In this document: one piece after another, positions 9,521 to 19,880 of the stretch
How positions within the stretch are numbered: position 1 is the first letter of the stretch
Layout: each line of letters begins with the position of its first letter
From: Cyanobacteriota bacterium
GTDB taxonomy: Bacteria; Acidobacteriota; Vicinamibacteria; Vicinamibacterales; UBA2999
NCBI GenBank assembly: GCA_019752015.1
Contig: JAIEMQ010000047.1
Span: 1 to 44,888 of the forward strand
Direction: 5' to 3'
Length of the DNA: 44,888 bases
Position numbers and translations under genes: made by a program
The notes under the pieces: generated by a model
Told to the model about the DNA's origin: nothing
Databases searched by the model: none
Seen by the model: only the letters and a program-made list of their open reading frames with translations

Positions 9521-10303
9521 GTGACAACACTGTCAAGGCTGTATCGTCGATCTCCGCGAAATCTGTGCGCCGCCGTCTTTGCCGTTGTTCTCGCGGGATT
9601 GGCGCCCGTTTTCCTCCATGCGCAGCAGCCGCCCCCCGCTGCCGAGCCGAATCCCCTCACCGCCGCCGCGCCGGCGTTCGACGCGCCGACCGAAATCCGC
9701 CTCGCGCTCGAGCGGTTGCCGGTCGCGATCATCCTCGGCACCGCGCTCGCGCTCAGGCCGCGCCGCCGCAACCAGGGCGCGCGCAAGGTCGTCGTGATGC
9801 AGACGCAGATCATGCTCGCCGTCGTCGGCGCCGTGATCATGCTGGTGGTCGGCAACAGCCTCTCGCGCGCGTTCGGCATTGTCGGCGCCGCCGGGTTGAT
9901 TCGTTATCGATCGACGATTGCCGATCCGAAAGATGCGGTCGTGATGCTGTGCGCGCTGGCGGCGGGACTCGCGGCCGGCGTCGGCCTGTTCCAGCTTGCC
10001 GCGGTGGCGACGGTCTTCATGATGCTGGCGCTGTGGGTGATCGAATTCTTCGAGCCCGCGGCCCGAAAGAAATTCGAGCTGCGGCTCAAGACCCCGGACG
10101 CCGCTGATTTTCGAGCGAAGGCCGAGGACGTGCTCAAGGCGCTGGGCCTCGAGCACGAGCTGCTGATCGAGGATCAGGAAGAGATTCGTTACAGCGTGTC
10201 GGCGCCGGTCGATGTCCGCACCAAGGACGTGTCCGACACCTTGCGCCTGGTCGGCGGCGGCAACGTGATCGTGCGCTGGGAAGAAAAGAAGCCCGGGTAC
10301 TAA
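9521..10303 (+). CDS. DUF4956-like membrane protein
   Basis: A 260-residue protein with an N-terminal signal or anchor segment (ending LHAQQ), a periplasmic Pro/Ala-rich stretch and then a compact block of membrane helices (about residues 65-185). The block contains VVGNSLSRAFGIVGAAGLIRYRSTIADPKDAVVM, the hallmark of DUF4956 proteins, where RAFG(L/I)VGA(L)xLIRxR...DPxD is conserved. A soluble tail of about 80 residues follows, with a ferredoxin-like alternation of strands and helices. Function is unknown; similarity in layout to MgtC/SapB proteins is noted but the RxR...DPxD motif favours DUF4956. The start is GTG 9521 close behind TAGAAT. The stop TAA shares bases with the stop of the convergent cyclophilin gene. 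Confidence 0.75.
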   Translation: MTTLSRLYRRSPRNLCAAVFAVVLAGLAPVFLHAQQPPPAAEPNPLTAAAPAFDAPTEIRLALERLPVAIILGTALALRPRRRNQGARKVVVMQTQIMLAVVGAVIMLVVGNSLSRAFGIVGAAGLIRYRSTIADPKDAVVMLCALAAGLAAGVGLFQLAAVATVFMMLALWVIEFFEPAARKKFELRLKTPDAADFRAKAEDVLKALGLEHELLIEDQEEIRYSVSAPVDVRTKDVSDTLRLVGGGNVIVRWEEKKPGY

Positions 10304-10911
10304 TTCACCCGGGCCACTTTCAGAATCTTGATCGGCGGCGTCAGCCGTTGCGCTTCGGCATTCGTGGTCCGCGTCGCCGACGACGGCGCGGCCTGAATTT
10401 TCCTGACCACATCCATTCCGCTGACGACGCGCCCGAACGCGGCGAAGCCCTGACCGTCGGGATTGCGCGCGCCGCCGAAGTCGAGCGACGGCTGATCGTT
10501 GATGCAGATGAACCAGCCCGACGTCGCGCTGTCGGGACCGCCGCGCGCCATCGAGACCACGCCATCCCTGTGAAGAAGACCAGTGACGCTGGTCCGCTCC
10601 AGCGGGATCGCCGGGAACCCTTCCTTCGCGCGCAGCGGATCGACACCGGCCTGGATCACCTCGATCTTCACGGGGCTCTCGGGCTGGTTGTCCATCTTCA
10701 CGGTGCGATGGAAGCTGCCGTTGTTGTAGTGGCCGGCGTCCACATACTTCAGGAAGTTGGCGGTCGTGCCCGGCGCCTTGACCGGATCGACCTCGATGAC
10801 GATGTCGCCGAGCTCGGTTTGCACGCGCACGCGAACATTCTTCGATTGTGTAGACACGAGCGCGGTGGCCGACACCACCGCGCTCAGAACGAGAGCAAAC
10901 CACATCTTCAT
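10300..10911 (-). CDS. Exported cyclophilin-type peptidyl-prolyl isomerase
   Basis: A 203-residue cyclophilin that would catalyse proline cis/trans isomerisation of proteins in the periplasm. Residues 1-20 form a signal peptide. The fold is marked by LGDIVIEVDPVKAPGTTANFLKYVDAGHYNNGSFHR (catalytic Arg in FHR), VVSMARGGPDSATSGWFICI and GFAAFGRVVSGMDVVRKI. Typical bacterial PpiA has FHRVI...QGG; here an insert follows FHRTVK, so substrate handling may differ. The gene begins 9 bases after the stop of the broken TonB receptor on the same strand and probably belongs to the same transcript, where it may originally have helped fold the outer-membrane barrel. Its stop overlaps that of the convergent DUF4956-like gene. 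Confidence 0.9.
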   Translation of the reverse strand: MKMWFALVLSAVVSATALVSTQSKNVRVRVQTELGDIVIEVDPVKAPGTTANFLKYVDAGHYNNGSFHRTVKMDNQPESPVKIEVIQAGVDPLRAKEGFPAIPLERTSVTGLLHRDGVVSMARGGPDSATSGWFICINDQPSLDFGGARNPDGQGFAAFGRVVSGMDVVRKIQAAPSSATRTTNAEAQRLTPPIKILKVARVN

Positions 10912-10920
10912 AGCGCGTTC

Positions 10921-13445
10921 TCAGAAGCGATAGGTCAGGGCGAACTGGAACTGCCGCCCGGGCAGCACGTTCGATCCGCCGGTGTGCTGGCCAAACCGCG
11001 GGTTGCCGACCAGGTTGATGTAGCCGCCGGCGAGCAGGTTCTGGTTGTTGAGCACGTTGAACACGTCGGCGCGGAGCTCGATGCGATCCCCGCCGACCTG
11101 GAACATCTTGCCGAGCGTGAGATCGGCGTAGTTGATGAACATGCCGCGCGCCGTGTTGCGTCCGTTCGGCGTGCTCGGCTGGCAGCCGCGCGAATTGCAG
11201 GCGGCGCCGACACCGGCGCCGTAGCCGACGGGATCGCCGGCATAGCGAATCGTATACGGCGCGCCGCTCTGACTGTGTGACACGGTGCTGAGCCGCCAGC
11301 CGCTGAGTATCGGGCCGCTGCCGGGCAGGTTCCAGGTGAAGCTGGTGACCAGATTATGGGGCGTGCTCGCGCCGGTCGGGCCGCGGTCGGACTCCGGATC
11401 GCGGCTGTTCTCCGGCGAGAACCAATGGTTCAGCATGTCCTCGGCCTTCGAGAACGTGTATGAAGCGGTCATGATCACCGGCCGGGTGCGATGGGCGGCG
11501 GAGAAACGCACGCCCTGATACCACGAGCGGCCCTGGTTGGTGAGCACGTCCATGTGGCGGAAACCGTTCGGTCCCGGGACATTCGGCCGCGTCAAATCGG
11601 CCTGCGCCTGCGTGCGGACAATCGCATTCGGGTTGGCGCTGAGCGCCGCATTCAGCTGATCTTTCGGAATCGGGTCCGGCGCGTTCATGTCGAGGAACCC
11701 GTGCTTCACGCCGCGGTTCATGTTGAAGTCGACCGCGACATTGGAGCGCGCGCCGAGCTGGTGCTGAACGCCGAAGCTGCCGTTCCACGAGTATTCGTTC
11801 TGGAGATCCGGAGAGATCTCCTGGATGCTGCGCGCCGGGAGCACCGCTCCGGCGGGGAAACCGGGCAGCGTGTTCGGGAATGTCGGGAACAGCGGATCGG
11901 TCGAGTTGAGCGACAACGTCACCAGTCCATTACGGCCGCCGACGCCGCCTTTCACGATCGTGAAGATCGCGTACTGCTGCGTAAAGCGCCCGATGCCGCC
12001 GCGCACCGCCCATTTCTGATCGCCCTTCGGATCCCACGCGAACCCGACGCGCGGATCGAAGTTGTTCTTGTCCGTGCCGGCCGGCCAGTCGGGAACGTCC
12101 TTGATGATCTCGACGTCGTAGCGGAGGCCGAGGTTGAGCGTCAGGTTGTTGCGGACGCGCCAGTCATCCTGCAAGAAGCCGGCGAGCACGTAGGCCTTTG
12201 GGGAACATCAGCCGCGCCTCGGGCGTGAGCGCGAACGCCTGCGAGTACTGAAACGGCGCCGCCGCCACCGCCGGCGAGCCCGAGAACGTGTAGCGCCCGT
12301 TCTGCAGCGGAGCGAACAGCTGCCTGGTCACGTCATACGTGAACGACGCGCCGGTCTTCATCGTGTGATTGCCTTTCCACAGCGACAGCGAGGTCGACAG
12401 GTCGTAGGTTTCTTCCGGCATCACGCCCCACGTGCCCTGATCGTTGCCGCCTGAGGTCGAGTAACCCTGGCGAACGATCGAGACGCATTCACACTTCGCG
12501 GCGCGGCGATCGGTATAGCGTGAGTGCCGAAGAAGAAGATCTTGTCGCGGGCGATCGGTCCGCCGGCGGTGCCGCCGAACTGCTGCTGGTTGTAGGGCGC
12601 CTTGACCTTTTCGCCGTTGACGATCGGCGCGAGCGGCGGCGCCGCGTCGAGATCGCCGGGCCGGATCATCACGAACGCCGACCCGGCGAGCTGGTTGGTG
12701 CCGGTCTTGGTGATCATGCTCGACACGCCGGCGGAGTGGCCGCCGAACTCGGCTGAGAACTGGTTGGTGATCAGCTGCACTTCCTTCACCGTCTCGATCG
12801 CGAAGCCGCTCGAGCCGAGCTGCGGCGCGCGCTGCAGCGTCAGCCACTTCGAGTGGTTGTTGGTGCCGTCGACGTAGGTGCCGAAGTTCCAGACCTCCTG
12901 GCCGCCGACGTTGAGCGCGTTGGAGCCGGTGCCCGACGCGACGACGTTCGAGTCGAGCGTCAGCGCCGGAAGTAGTTGCGTTCCTTGACCGGCAGCGTCT
13001 CGAACGCCTGCCGATCGATCGTGCCCGACACTTCCGATGACGTGGTCTGCACGATCGGCGTGTCGCCGGCGACGGTGATCGTTTCCTGCACCGTCGACAG
13101 GCGCAGCGAGAAGTTGATCGCCGCGCGCTGGCCGGCGTTGAAAACGATGTCTTCGCGCACCGCGGTCGCGAATCCCGCCAGCTCCACCTGCAGCCGATGG
13201 CGGCCTTCGGTCGGCATGGCGGTGAACACATACCGGCCGCCGGCATCCGTGGTCGTGGCGCGGACCAGGCCGGTGGCGGTGTTGGTAATCGTGACGGTGG
13301 CGCCGGGCAGCACGGCTTGCTGCGCGTCGATGATGACACCTTCAACCGAGAACGTGGGAGTTTGCGCGGACGCCGGTGCGTGCGCGCCGAGAATGATCAG
13401 AAGCGCGGCTAACACGGTCTTCAAAGACTTCCAAAATATGGACAT
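10921..13445 (-). pseudogene. Frameshifted Oar-like TonB-dependent receptor
   Basis: This reads as one outer-membrane receptor split over four segments. Segment 1 (13445 to about 12965): signal peptide ending ASAQ, then a carboxypeptidase-regulatory domain (GVIIDAQQAVLPGATVTITN) and the start of the plug. Segment 2 (to about 12520): plug, with ETVKEVQLITNQFSAEFGGH and GGTAGGPIARDKIFFFGT. Segment 3 (to about 12200): first barrel strands. Segment 4 (to 10921): barrel, FLQDDWRVRNNLTLNLGLRYDVE to the terminal aromatic LTYRF. The junctions need a missing base near 12967 and 12520 and an extra base in the CCCCAAAGG tract near 12200. Total coding length is about 840 residues against roughly 1,000-1,150 for the family; about 150 or more barrel residues seem missing after the IFFFGT motif. 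Start has GGAGGG upstream. Decay is more likely than sequencing error because neighbouring genes are intact. Confidence 0.85.
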
Positions 13446-13491
13446 GGCAGGGCCCTCCGCAAGGCTGAGCGCCTGCCAGCTTACTGGAGGA

Positions 13492-15890
13492 TTACTCCTT
13501 CAATTGCACAATCGTCGCGCCGCCGCCGCCCTGGTTCTCGGGCGCGGCGAAGTACTTTTCGACCTGCGGATGCGTCTTCAGGAAGGCGGCAATCCCTTTC
13601 CGCAGCTGACCCGTCCCATGACCGTGGACGATTCGTACCTCCTGGAGATCCGTGACCAGGGTGTCATCGAGAAAGCGGGACACGCGATCGACGGCTTGAT
13701 CCACCGTCATGCCGATCACGTTCAGCTCGCTGAGCACGCCGTCGCGCGGTTTGAGATCGACGTTGACGCGCACCTTGCCCGCCGTTTTTGCGGCCGGCGG
13801 TCCACCGATCACGCGAAGCTCTTTGACCTTGGCGTGGATGCGCTTGCCGCGCACGTCGATCTCGGCGCGGTTGCCGTCGATCGAAATGACGACACCCTCT
13901 AGTCCAAGCCCGCCAACGGTGACGCGTGATCCGACTTCGGCCTCAGGCGGGTCTGAAGACCCGCCTCTACGGCCGTCTTGTAGCGGCGCGTCTTTAGACG
14001 CGCCTGCCGGATGCCGCAGATCTTCAACGATGCGATCGATCTCCGCGCGGGCTTCCGCTCGCGCCGATCCCGTTTCTCCCGTATTGATCGCCGCGCGCAG
14101 CGACGCCTTCCCGGCGATCGCCTCGGACTTCTCCTTCAGCTGATCGATCACCGCATCGACATCGCGCCGCGCCTGTCGCAGGCGCTCGTCGAGCCGCTCG
14201 TTCAACCGCCTCTTGAACACGTCCTCGCGCTCCGCGAGCGCCTTCTCGCGCTTCGACAGCTCCGCGTTGGTTTCGTTGAAGGCGCGCCGCTCGCGTTCGA
14301 GCTTGACGCGATCGCTTTCGAGCGCGCGCGCCTGCGCGTCGAGCCGTGACAGGTGCGCCTGCAGCCGCTTCTGGTCGTCGCTGAGATATCCGCGGGCCGC
14401 GGCAATCACTGATGCCGGCATGCCGAGTCGCTGCGCCATCTCGATCGCCAGGCTCCGGCCCGGCGCGCCGTAGAGCAGTTTGTAGGTCGGCGCGAAGTTC
14501 TGCGGATCGAACGCGAATGCCGCCACCGTCACGCCTTCAGTGCCGATGCCCCACGTCTTCACCGCATCAAAATGCGTCGTCGCGATGATCAGCGAGCCGC
14601 GCTGGCGGAAATGCTGGACGATTGCGGTGGCGAGCGCGCCGCCCTCGTTCGGATCGGTGCCCGTGCCCACTTCGTCGAGCAACACCAGCGCCGGCAGCTC
14701 CAGCTCGCGATCCATCGACACCAGGTTGCGGATGTGCGACGAAAAAGTGCTGAGGCTGGCTTCGATCGATTGCTCGTCGCCGATGTCCGCAAACACAGAG
14801 CAGAACACCGGCAGGCGGGCGACGGTCGCGGGCAAGTGCAAGCCCGCCTGCGCCATCAACGCAAACAGTCCGGCCGTCTTGAGCGCCACCGTCTTGCCGC
14901 CCGTGTTCGGACCGGTGATCAGCAGCACGCGATTCGGCGGATCGAGCAGCACGTCGACCGGCACCGCATGTTCGAGCATTGGATGGCGCGACGCCTTCAA
15001 GTGCAGGCTCGTATCGATCGTGAACTCCGGCTCGATGCCGTTGACCTTCGCGCTGTAACGCGCCTTCGCCTGCAGCACGTCGAGCTGGCGGGCGACTTCG
15101 CGGCTGACGATCATGTCCTCGGGCCGCGCCCGGAAGCGATCGGTCAGCTCGAGCAGGATGCGGAGAATCTCCTCGCGCTCGCGATCCTCGAGCTCGACGA
15201 TGTCGTTGTTGATCTCGACGGTCGCGGCGGGCTCGAGGAACAGCGTCGCGCCGGTCGTCGACGAGGCGTGGACAATGCCGGGCACGCTGCCGCGATGCTC
15301 GGCGCGCACCATCAGCACGAAGCGGCCGTTGCGCTCCGTGATCACTTCATCCTGCAGATACTTCGCCGACGAGCCGCGCGTGAACTGTTCGAGAGTGCCG
15401 CGCAGCTTCTGGCGTTTCTGCCGCAGCTCGTTGCGGATGCGCTTCAGCTCGGGGCTGGCGCCGTCGAGGACCTCGCCGCCCGGATCGATCGCGTCACGCA
15501 CCGCGGCGACTTCGCTCTTGAACGCGGTGACCTTCGACACGAGCTCGCGAAGGATGGGGAAGCCGTCGCCCGCGCGCGCGATGCCGGCGCGTGATTGATC
15601 GACGGAATCGACGAAGTCGGCCAGCAAACGGAGCTGCAACGGCTCGAGCGGGCGGCCGGTGACGTCGAGTGCCTCGAGCGCGAGCGGCAGCGCCTCGCCG
15701 CCGCGAAGCGGAAAGAGCGGATGACGCTCGAGAAACCGCACCGTCTCGCTCGTCGCCGCCTGCGCCGCGACCACGACTTTCGGATCCGTCGACGGCTCGA
15801 GCTCCGACAACGACACCGCACCGAGCGGCGTGATCGCCAGCGCGGTCACCGCATCGACAATGCGATCGAATTCAAGCGAAGCAGGAGCTT

Positions 15891-15894
<4 letters not shown>
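13492..15894 (-). CDS. mutS2: MutS2 family ATPase with Smr domain
   Basis: An 800-residue MutS2 homologue. Family members act on branched DNA or suppress homologous recombination, and some rescue collided ribosomes. The MutS-type ATPase core has Walker A GPNTGGKT (about 325), signature around STFSSHI (about 380) and Walker B LVLLDEVGTGTDP (about 400). A long coiled coil (about 500-620), a KOW-like segment (SRVTVGGLGLEGVVISIDG) and a C-terminal Smr nuclease domain with DLKPRDG, ELNVIGMTVDQA and IVHGHGTGQLRKGI follow. I choose the GTG at 15894 (MKAPASLEFDRIV), which overlaps the larB stop as GTGA; the frame is open further upstream but only inside larB. An in-frame palindromic repeat adds about 22 residues in the linker at about 628-650. 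Confidence 0.95.
13946..14004. repeat. Two 20-bp palindromes inside mutS2
   Basis: Two perfect palindromes with 9-bp arms and 2-base loops lie in tandem: 13946-13965 (arms GGCGGGTCT / AGACCCGCC) and 13985-14004 (arms GGCGCGTCT / AGACGCGCC). Both carry GTAG or its complement beside the stem. They are translated in frame as part of MutS2. A third member of the same family lies at 32576-32595 between two genes, so this looks like an extragenic palindrome family that has entered a coding sequence. Confidence 0.85.
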
Positions 15895-16655
<761 letters not shown>

Positions 16656-16662
16656 TTGCCGT

Positions 16663-16668
16663 ATTATG
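16663..16668 (-). promoter_or_regulatory. Candidate -10 of larB
   Basis: CATAAT on the minus strand ends 7 bases before the larB GTG (16655). That spacing puts the transcription start at or near the start codon, so a leaderless message is likely. The plus strand of the same bases reads TATTATGAT and may serve the divergent glycosyltransferase, whose ATG is 36 bases away. Confidence 0.4.
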
Positions 16669-16703
16669 ATGGTTTGGCTAGTGGGCAGAAACCTTCATCA
16701 TAG

Positions 16704-18197
16704 ATGACCCCCGTCGAGACGCTCATCCTCGCTTCGTATTTTTTCGTTCTCCTGATCCTCGCTGTATACGGATGGCATCGGTACTACCTGGTCTACGTCT
16801 ACATGAAGCACAAGAACGACCAGCCTCAGCCGAAGGCGTCGTTCGATGAGCTGCCGGTCGTCACCATTCAGCTGCCGCTCTACAACGAGATGTATGTCGT
16901 CGATCGGCTGGTCGACGCGGTGTGCCAGATCGAATACCCGCGCGAGCTGCTCGAGATCCAGGTGCTCGACGATTCAACGGACGAGACGAGGCAGATCGCC
17001 GAGCTCGCGGTGCGGCGGCATGCGCTGCAGGGCATCGACATCAAGTACATCCATCGCGACGACCGCACCGGGTACAAGGCCGGAGCGCTCGATGAAGGCC
17101 TGAAAGTCGCGCGCGGCCGCTTCGTCGCCATCTTCGACGCCGACTTCATCCCGAAGCCCGACTTCCTGACGCGCACCATCAACTATTTCACCGACGAGAA
17201 GGTCGCGCTGGTGCAGGCGCGGTGGGGACACGTCAACGAGGACTACTCGCTGTTGACGAAGATCCAGGCCGTGCTGCTCGACGCGCATTTCGTGCTCGAG
17301 CACGGCAGCCGCAACCGCGGCGGATGCTTCTTCAACTTCAACGGCACCGCCGGCATCTGGCGGCGCGAGGCGATCGACGACGGCGGCGGCTGGCAGCACG
17401 ACACGCTGACCGAGGATCTCGATCTCAGCTACCGCACGCAGCTCAAGGGCTGGCAGTTCATCTTCGTCCAGGACCACGTCTCGCCCGCGGAGCTGCCGGT
17501 CGAGATGAACGCGTTCAAGTCGCAGCAGCATCGCTGGGCGAAGGGCTCGATCCAGACGTTCCTGAAGCTGATGCCGCGCATCCTGCAATCGAATCAGCCG
17601 TTCCATGTCAAGGCGGAAGCGTTCTTTCACCTCTCGGCGAATTTCAACTACCCGCTGATGTGCGTGCTGTCGGTGTTGATGGCGCCGTCGATGGTCATCC
17701 GCTACAACATGGGCTGGTACGAAATGATGCTGATCGACATCCCGCTGTTCGTCGCGGCGACGGCATCGGTGGCGAACTTCTACATGGTCTGCCAGCGCGA
17801 GCTGTATCCGCAGACGTGGACCGAGCGGCTCAAGTACCTGCCGTTCCTGATGTCGATCGGCATCGGCCTCGCCGTCAACAACACCAAAGCGGTGTTCGAG
17901 GCGTTGTTCCACAAGCCGAGCGAATTCGTCCGCACGCCCAAGTACGCCGTCGAGGGCACCAACGACGAGTGGAGCCAGAAGAAATACCGCCAGGCGGTGT
18001 CCGTCCAGCCGATGATCGAGGTCGCGCTCGGTCTCTATTTCACCGCCACGCTGTTCTACGCGTTGAGCAACGGCATCTACGGCACGGTGCCGTTCCTGAT
18101 GCTGTTCCAAATCGGATTCCTTTACACCGGCCTCCTGTCGCTGCTGCAGCAGTACGGACCGGAAACCGTCGAAGTCGTCCAGGGAAAAGAAGCCTGA
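16704..18197 (+). CDS. Processive family 2 glycosyltransferase (cellulose/mannan synthase-like)
   Basis: A 497-residue inner-membrane glycosyltransferase of the GT2 family. An N-terminal membrane helix (about 5-27) precedes the cytoplasmic GT-A domain. Motifs in order are IQLPLYNEMYVV, DDSTD (89-93), DAD (145-147, metal-binding), TEDLDLSYR (Asp about 238 region, catalytic base) and QQHRW (274-278), the Q(Q/R)xRW signature of processive synthases that build beta-linked polysaccharides. At least four membrane helices follow. It resembles the mannan or glucan synthase branch rather than BcsA, since no PilZ domain follows. The product is not predictable. ATG 16704 has no evident ribosome site. 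Its last 50 bases recur at 19881-19930. Confidence 0.88.
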   Translation: MTPVETLILASYFFVLLILAVYGWHRYYLVYVYMKHKNDQPQPKASFDELPVVTIQLPLYNEMYVVDRLVDAVCQIEYPRELLEIQVLDDSTDETRQIAELAVRRHALQGIDIKYIHRDDRTGYKAGALDEGLKVARGRFVAIFDADFIPKPDFLTRTINYFTDEKVALVQARWGHVNEDYSLLTKIQAVLLDAHFVLEHGSRNRGGCFFNFNGTAGIWRREAIDDGGGWQHDTLTEDLDLSYRTQLKGWQFIFVQDHVSPAELPVEMNAFKSQQHRWAKGSIQTFLKLMPRILQSNQPFHVKAEAFFHLSANFNYPLMCVLSVLMAPSMVIRYNMGWYEMMLIDIPLFVAATASVANFYMVCQRELYPQTWTERLKYLPFLMSIGIGLAVNNTKAVFEALFHKPSEFVRTPKYAVEGTNDEWSQKKYRQAVSVQPMIEVALGLYFTATLFYALSNGIYGTVPFLMLFQIGFLYTGLLSLLQQYGPETVEVVQGKEA

Positions 18198-18198
18198 G

Positions 18199-18258
18199 AG
18201 ATTTCAGATTGCAGATTTGCAAAGGCAATCTGAGATCTAGAATCTGACAGCTGAAATC
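18199..18258. repeat. Heptamer array folding as a stem-loop after the GT2 stop
   Basis: Starting two bases after the stop codon, three 7-base units of type AGATTKC are followed by units of the complementary type AATCTGA. The outer parts pair as an inverted repeat: 18200-18217 and 18241-18258 match at 15 of 18 positions. It could end the glycosyltransferase transcript. The sequence is much poorer in GC than its surroundings. Confidence 0.75.
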
Positions 18259-18283
18259 GCCTGCTCCCCCAAGGAGTGCCTTC

Positions 18284-19792
18284 ATGCGTGTTAAGTTGAC
18301 GCTCGTCTTCGTGGCGGCGCTGTGCGGCGTCGTGTCGGCGCAGCTGCCGCGTCCCGCGGATCTCGCCGGGATAGCCCGCAAGCTGCCGTCGCTCGATCGA
18401 TTCCTGCAGAACCGGCCGCTCGAAACCACCTTCGACAACACTCTCGGCCAATTGAAGATGCTCGATCGCGTGGGCACGGCGCGTCAGCCCGGTGACATGA
18501 GACGGCTGGCGCGCGCCGGCAACGGGGCGTTCGTGCTGCAGCCGGGACTGTGGGAAGGCACCTTCGAAAGCTATTGCCTGCGTGCCGCCACCTGGGCGCC
18601 GGGCGCCGGCGATGGTTACCTGTGGGCGCCGATCCGGGGCGCACGCGCCGGTGCGATCGCGGCGATCCTGCGCACGTCGGTGCAGCGTCCCGACATTCCG
18701 CAGGGGGACATCCAGATGTTGCTGTGGGCGATGCTGTCGCGGACGCGTGTCAGCGACATGCCGCCGAAGCTGCAGGCGGCGGCGCGCGCGCTGCTGCCGG
18801 CGAGCGAGATCAACGGCATCACCGTCAACGCCGCGCAGGTGCTGGACGTCGCGAGCCGCACGCGATTGTTCCGCGACGTCACCGCGCCGGTGCGGCAGGC
18901 GCTCGACATCGAGAACGAGCTGCGCTACCAGTTTTCGCGAGGCAACGGCAATTACGATCAGATCGCGAAGATCGCGATCCTCGCCGGCGCGGCGCCGGCA
19001 CGGGATCGCAACGCCATTCAGCGTGGCCAATGGTCGATGGCACCCGGCGGATATTTCGTTCGTTACTATCCGGACACGTTCGCGCGGATGAAAGTGCAGG
19101 TGCTGCGTCCCGCGCCGGTCAAAGTGGTGCGCGACCAGCTCAATCGCATCCTCTCGGTGGAGGACTCGTACGGCCGGATCGAGACGACCTATAACGACGC
19201 GATTGCGGCGCGACCGCACCCCACCAACAAGCGCCTGAAAGCGTACGCGTTCCAGACCATTCGCATCACTCATCGCGGCCTGAACGGCGCCACCGAGACG
19301 AAGGAATACAGGGACCAGGGGTATACGTTCCACCAATCCGCGCCGGGCCGCCGCGGCGCCGCCGCGCTGCTGATCGGCGGCGTTCGTTACGCCTTCTCGT
19401 TGATGACCGGCACGCCGCTCGAGGCGCGTCAGGATTGGGCGGGTTGGGCGGACCGGGCGCAGCGCGCGCGCGAAGCGTACGACGACGCCGAGTACCTCCG
19501 CGATCGTTATGAAGGCGCGACGACGAGCGGCGGCGCATCGTCCGTTGATGATGCCGCGGACACGGCGCACTACCGCGAGGGCGTGCGCGTGGTGTTCGTC
19601 GGCGATACCAGTGAGCGCGTGAGCTGGATCACCGAGATGCAGGAGCGCTTCACCAACATGCTCGAGTACGCGATCAGCGTGCTGAGGACACTGCCCGACG
19701 GGTCCGGCTCCGACCAGTTCGATCCGGGCGGCGGCGTTGCCGTGCCGTCACATGGCGGCCAGACGCTCGGCGCCTCGGGCAGATTCGACTGA
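18284..19792 (+). CDS. Exported protein of unknown function, 502 aa
   Basis: I do not recognise a family. Residues 1-19 form a signal peptide (LTLVFVAALCGVVSAQ). The mature protein is mostly helical in composition in its first half, with a Trp/Tyr-rich section around residues 85-115. The middle has FVRYYPDTFARMKVQVLRPAPVKVVRDQLNRILSVEDSYGRIETTYNDAI, which alternates like a beta-rich domain. The C-terminus is low-complexity, Gly/Ser/Asp-rich. The position directly after the processive glycosyltransferase suggests a periplasmic role linked to the polysaccharide, but this is inference from neighbourhood only. ATG 18284 is preceded by CCCCCAAGGAG (ribosome site AAGGAG, 6 bases away). Confidence 0.7.
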   Translation: MRVKLTLVFVAALCGVVSAQLPRPADLAGIARKLPSLDRFLQNRPLETTFDNTLGQLKMLDRVGTARQPGDMRRLARAGNGAFVLQPGLWEGTFESYCLRAATWAPGAGDGYLWAPIRGARAGAIAAILRTSVQRPDIPQGDIQMLLWAMLSRTRVSDMPPKLQAAARALLPASEINGITVNAAQVLDVASRTRLFRDVTAPVRQALDIENELRYQFSRGNGNYDQIAKIAILAGAAPARDRNAIQRGQWSMAPGGYFVRYYPDTFARMKVQVLRPAPVKVVRDQLNRILSVEDSYGRIETTYNDAIAARPHPTNKRLKAYAFQTIRITHRGLNGATETKEYRDQGYTFHQSAPGRRGAAALLIGGVRYAFSLMTGTPLEARQDWAGWADRAQRAREAYDDAEYLRDRYEGATTSGGASSVDDAADTAHYREGVRVVFVGDTSERVSWITEMQERFTNMLEYAISVLRTLPDGSGSDQFDPGGGVAVPSHGGQTLGASGRFD

Positions 19793-19880
19793 CCGGCCGG
19801 TCGCTCCCCTTCGGTTCGCATCAAGGGTGGCACCGGTGTGTCGGGCTGCAACGGCGCGGCGCGCGTGCCACTCGACCGAG

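Noticed and set aside
12180-12210. Programmed frameshifting in the TonB receptor
   Set aside because: Three shifts of mixed direction plus missing barrel sequence fit decay better; only the C4A3 tract near 12200 resembles a slippery site.
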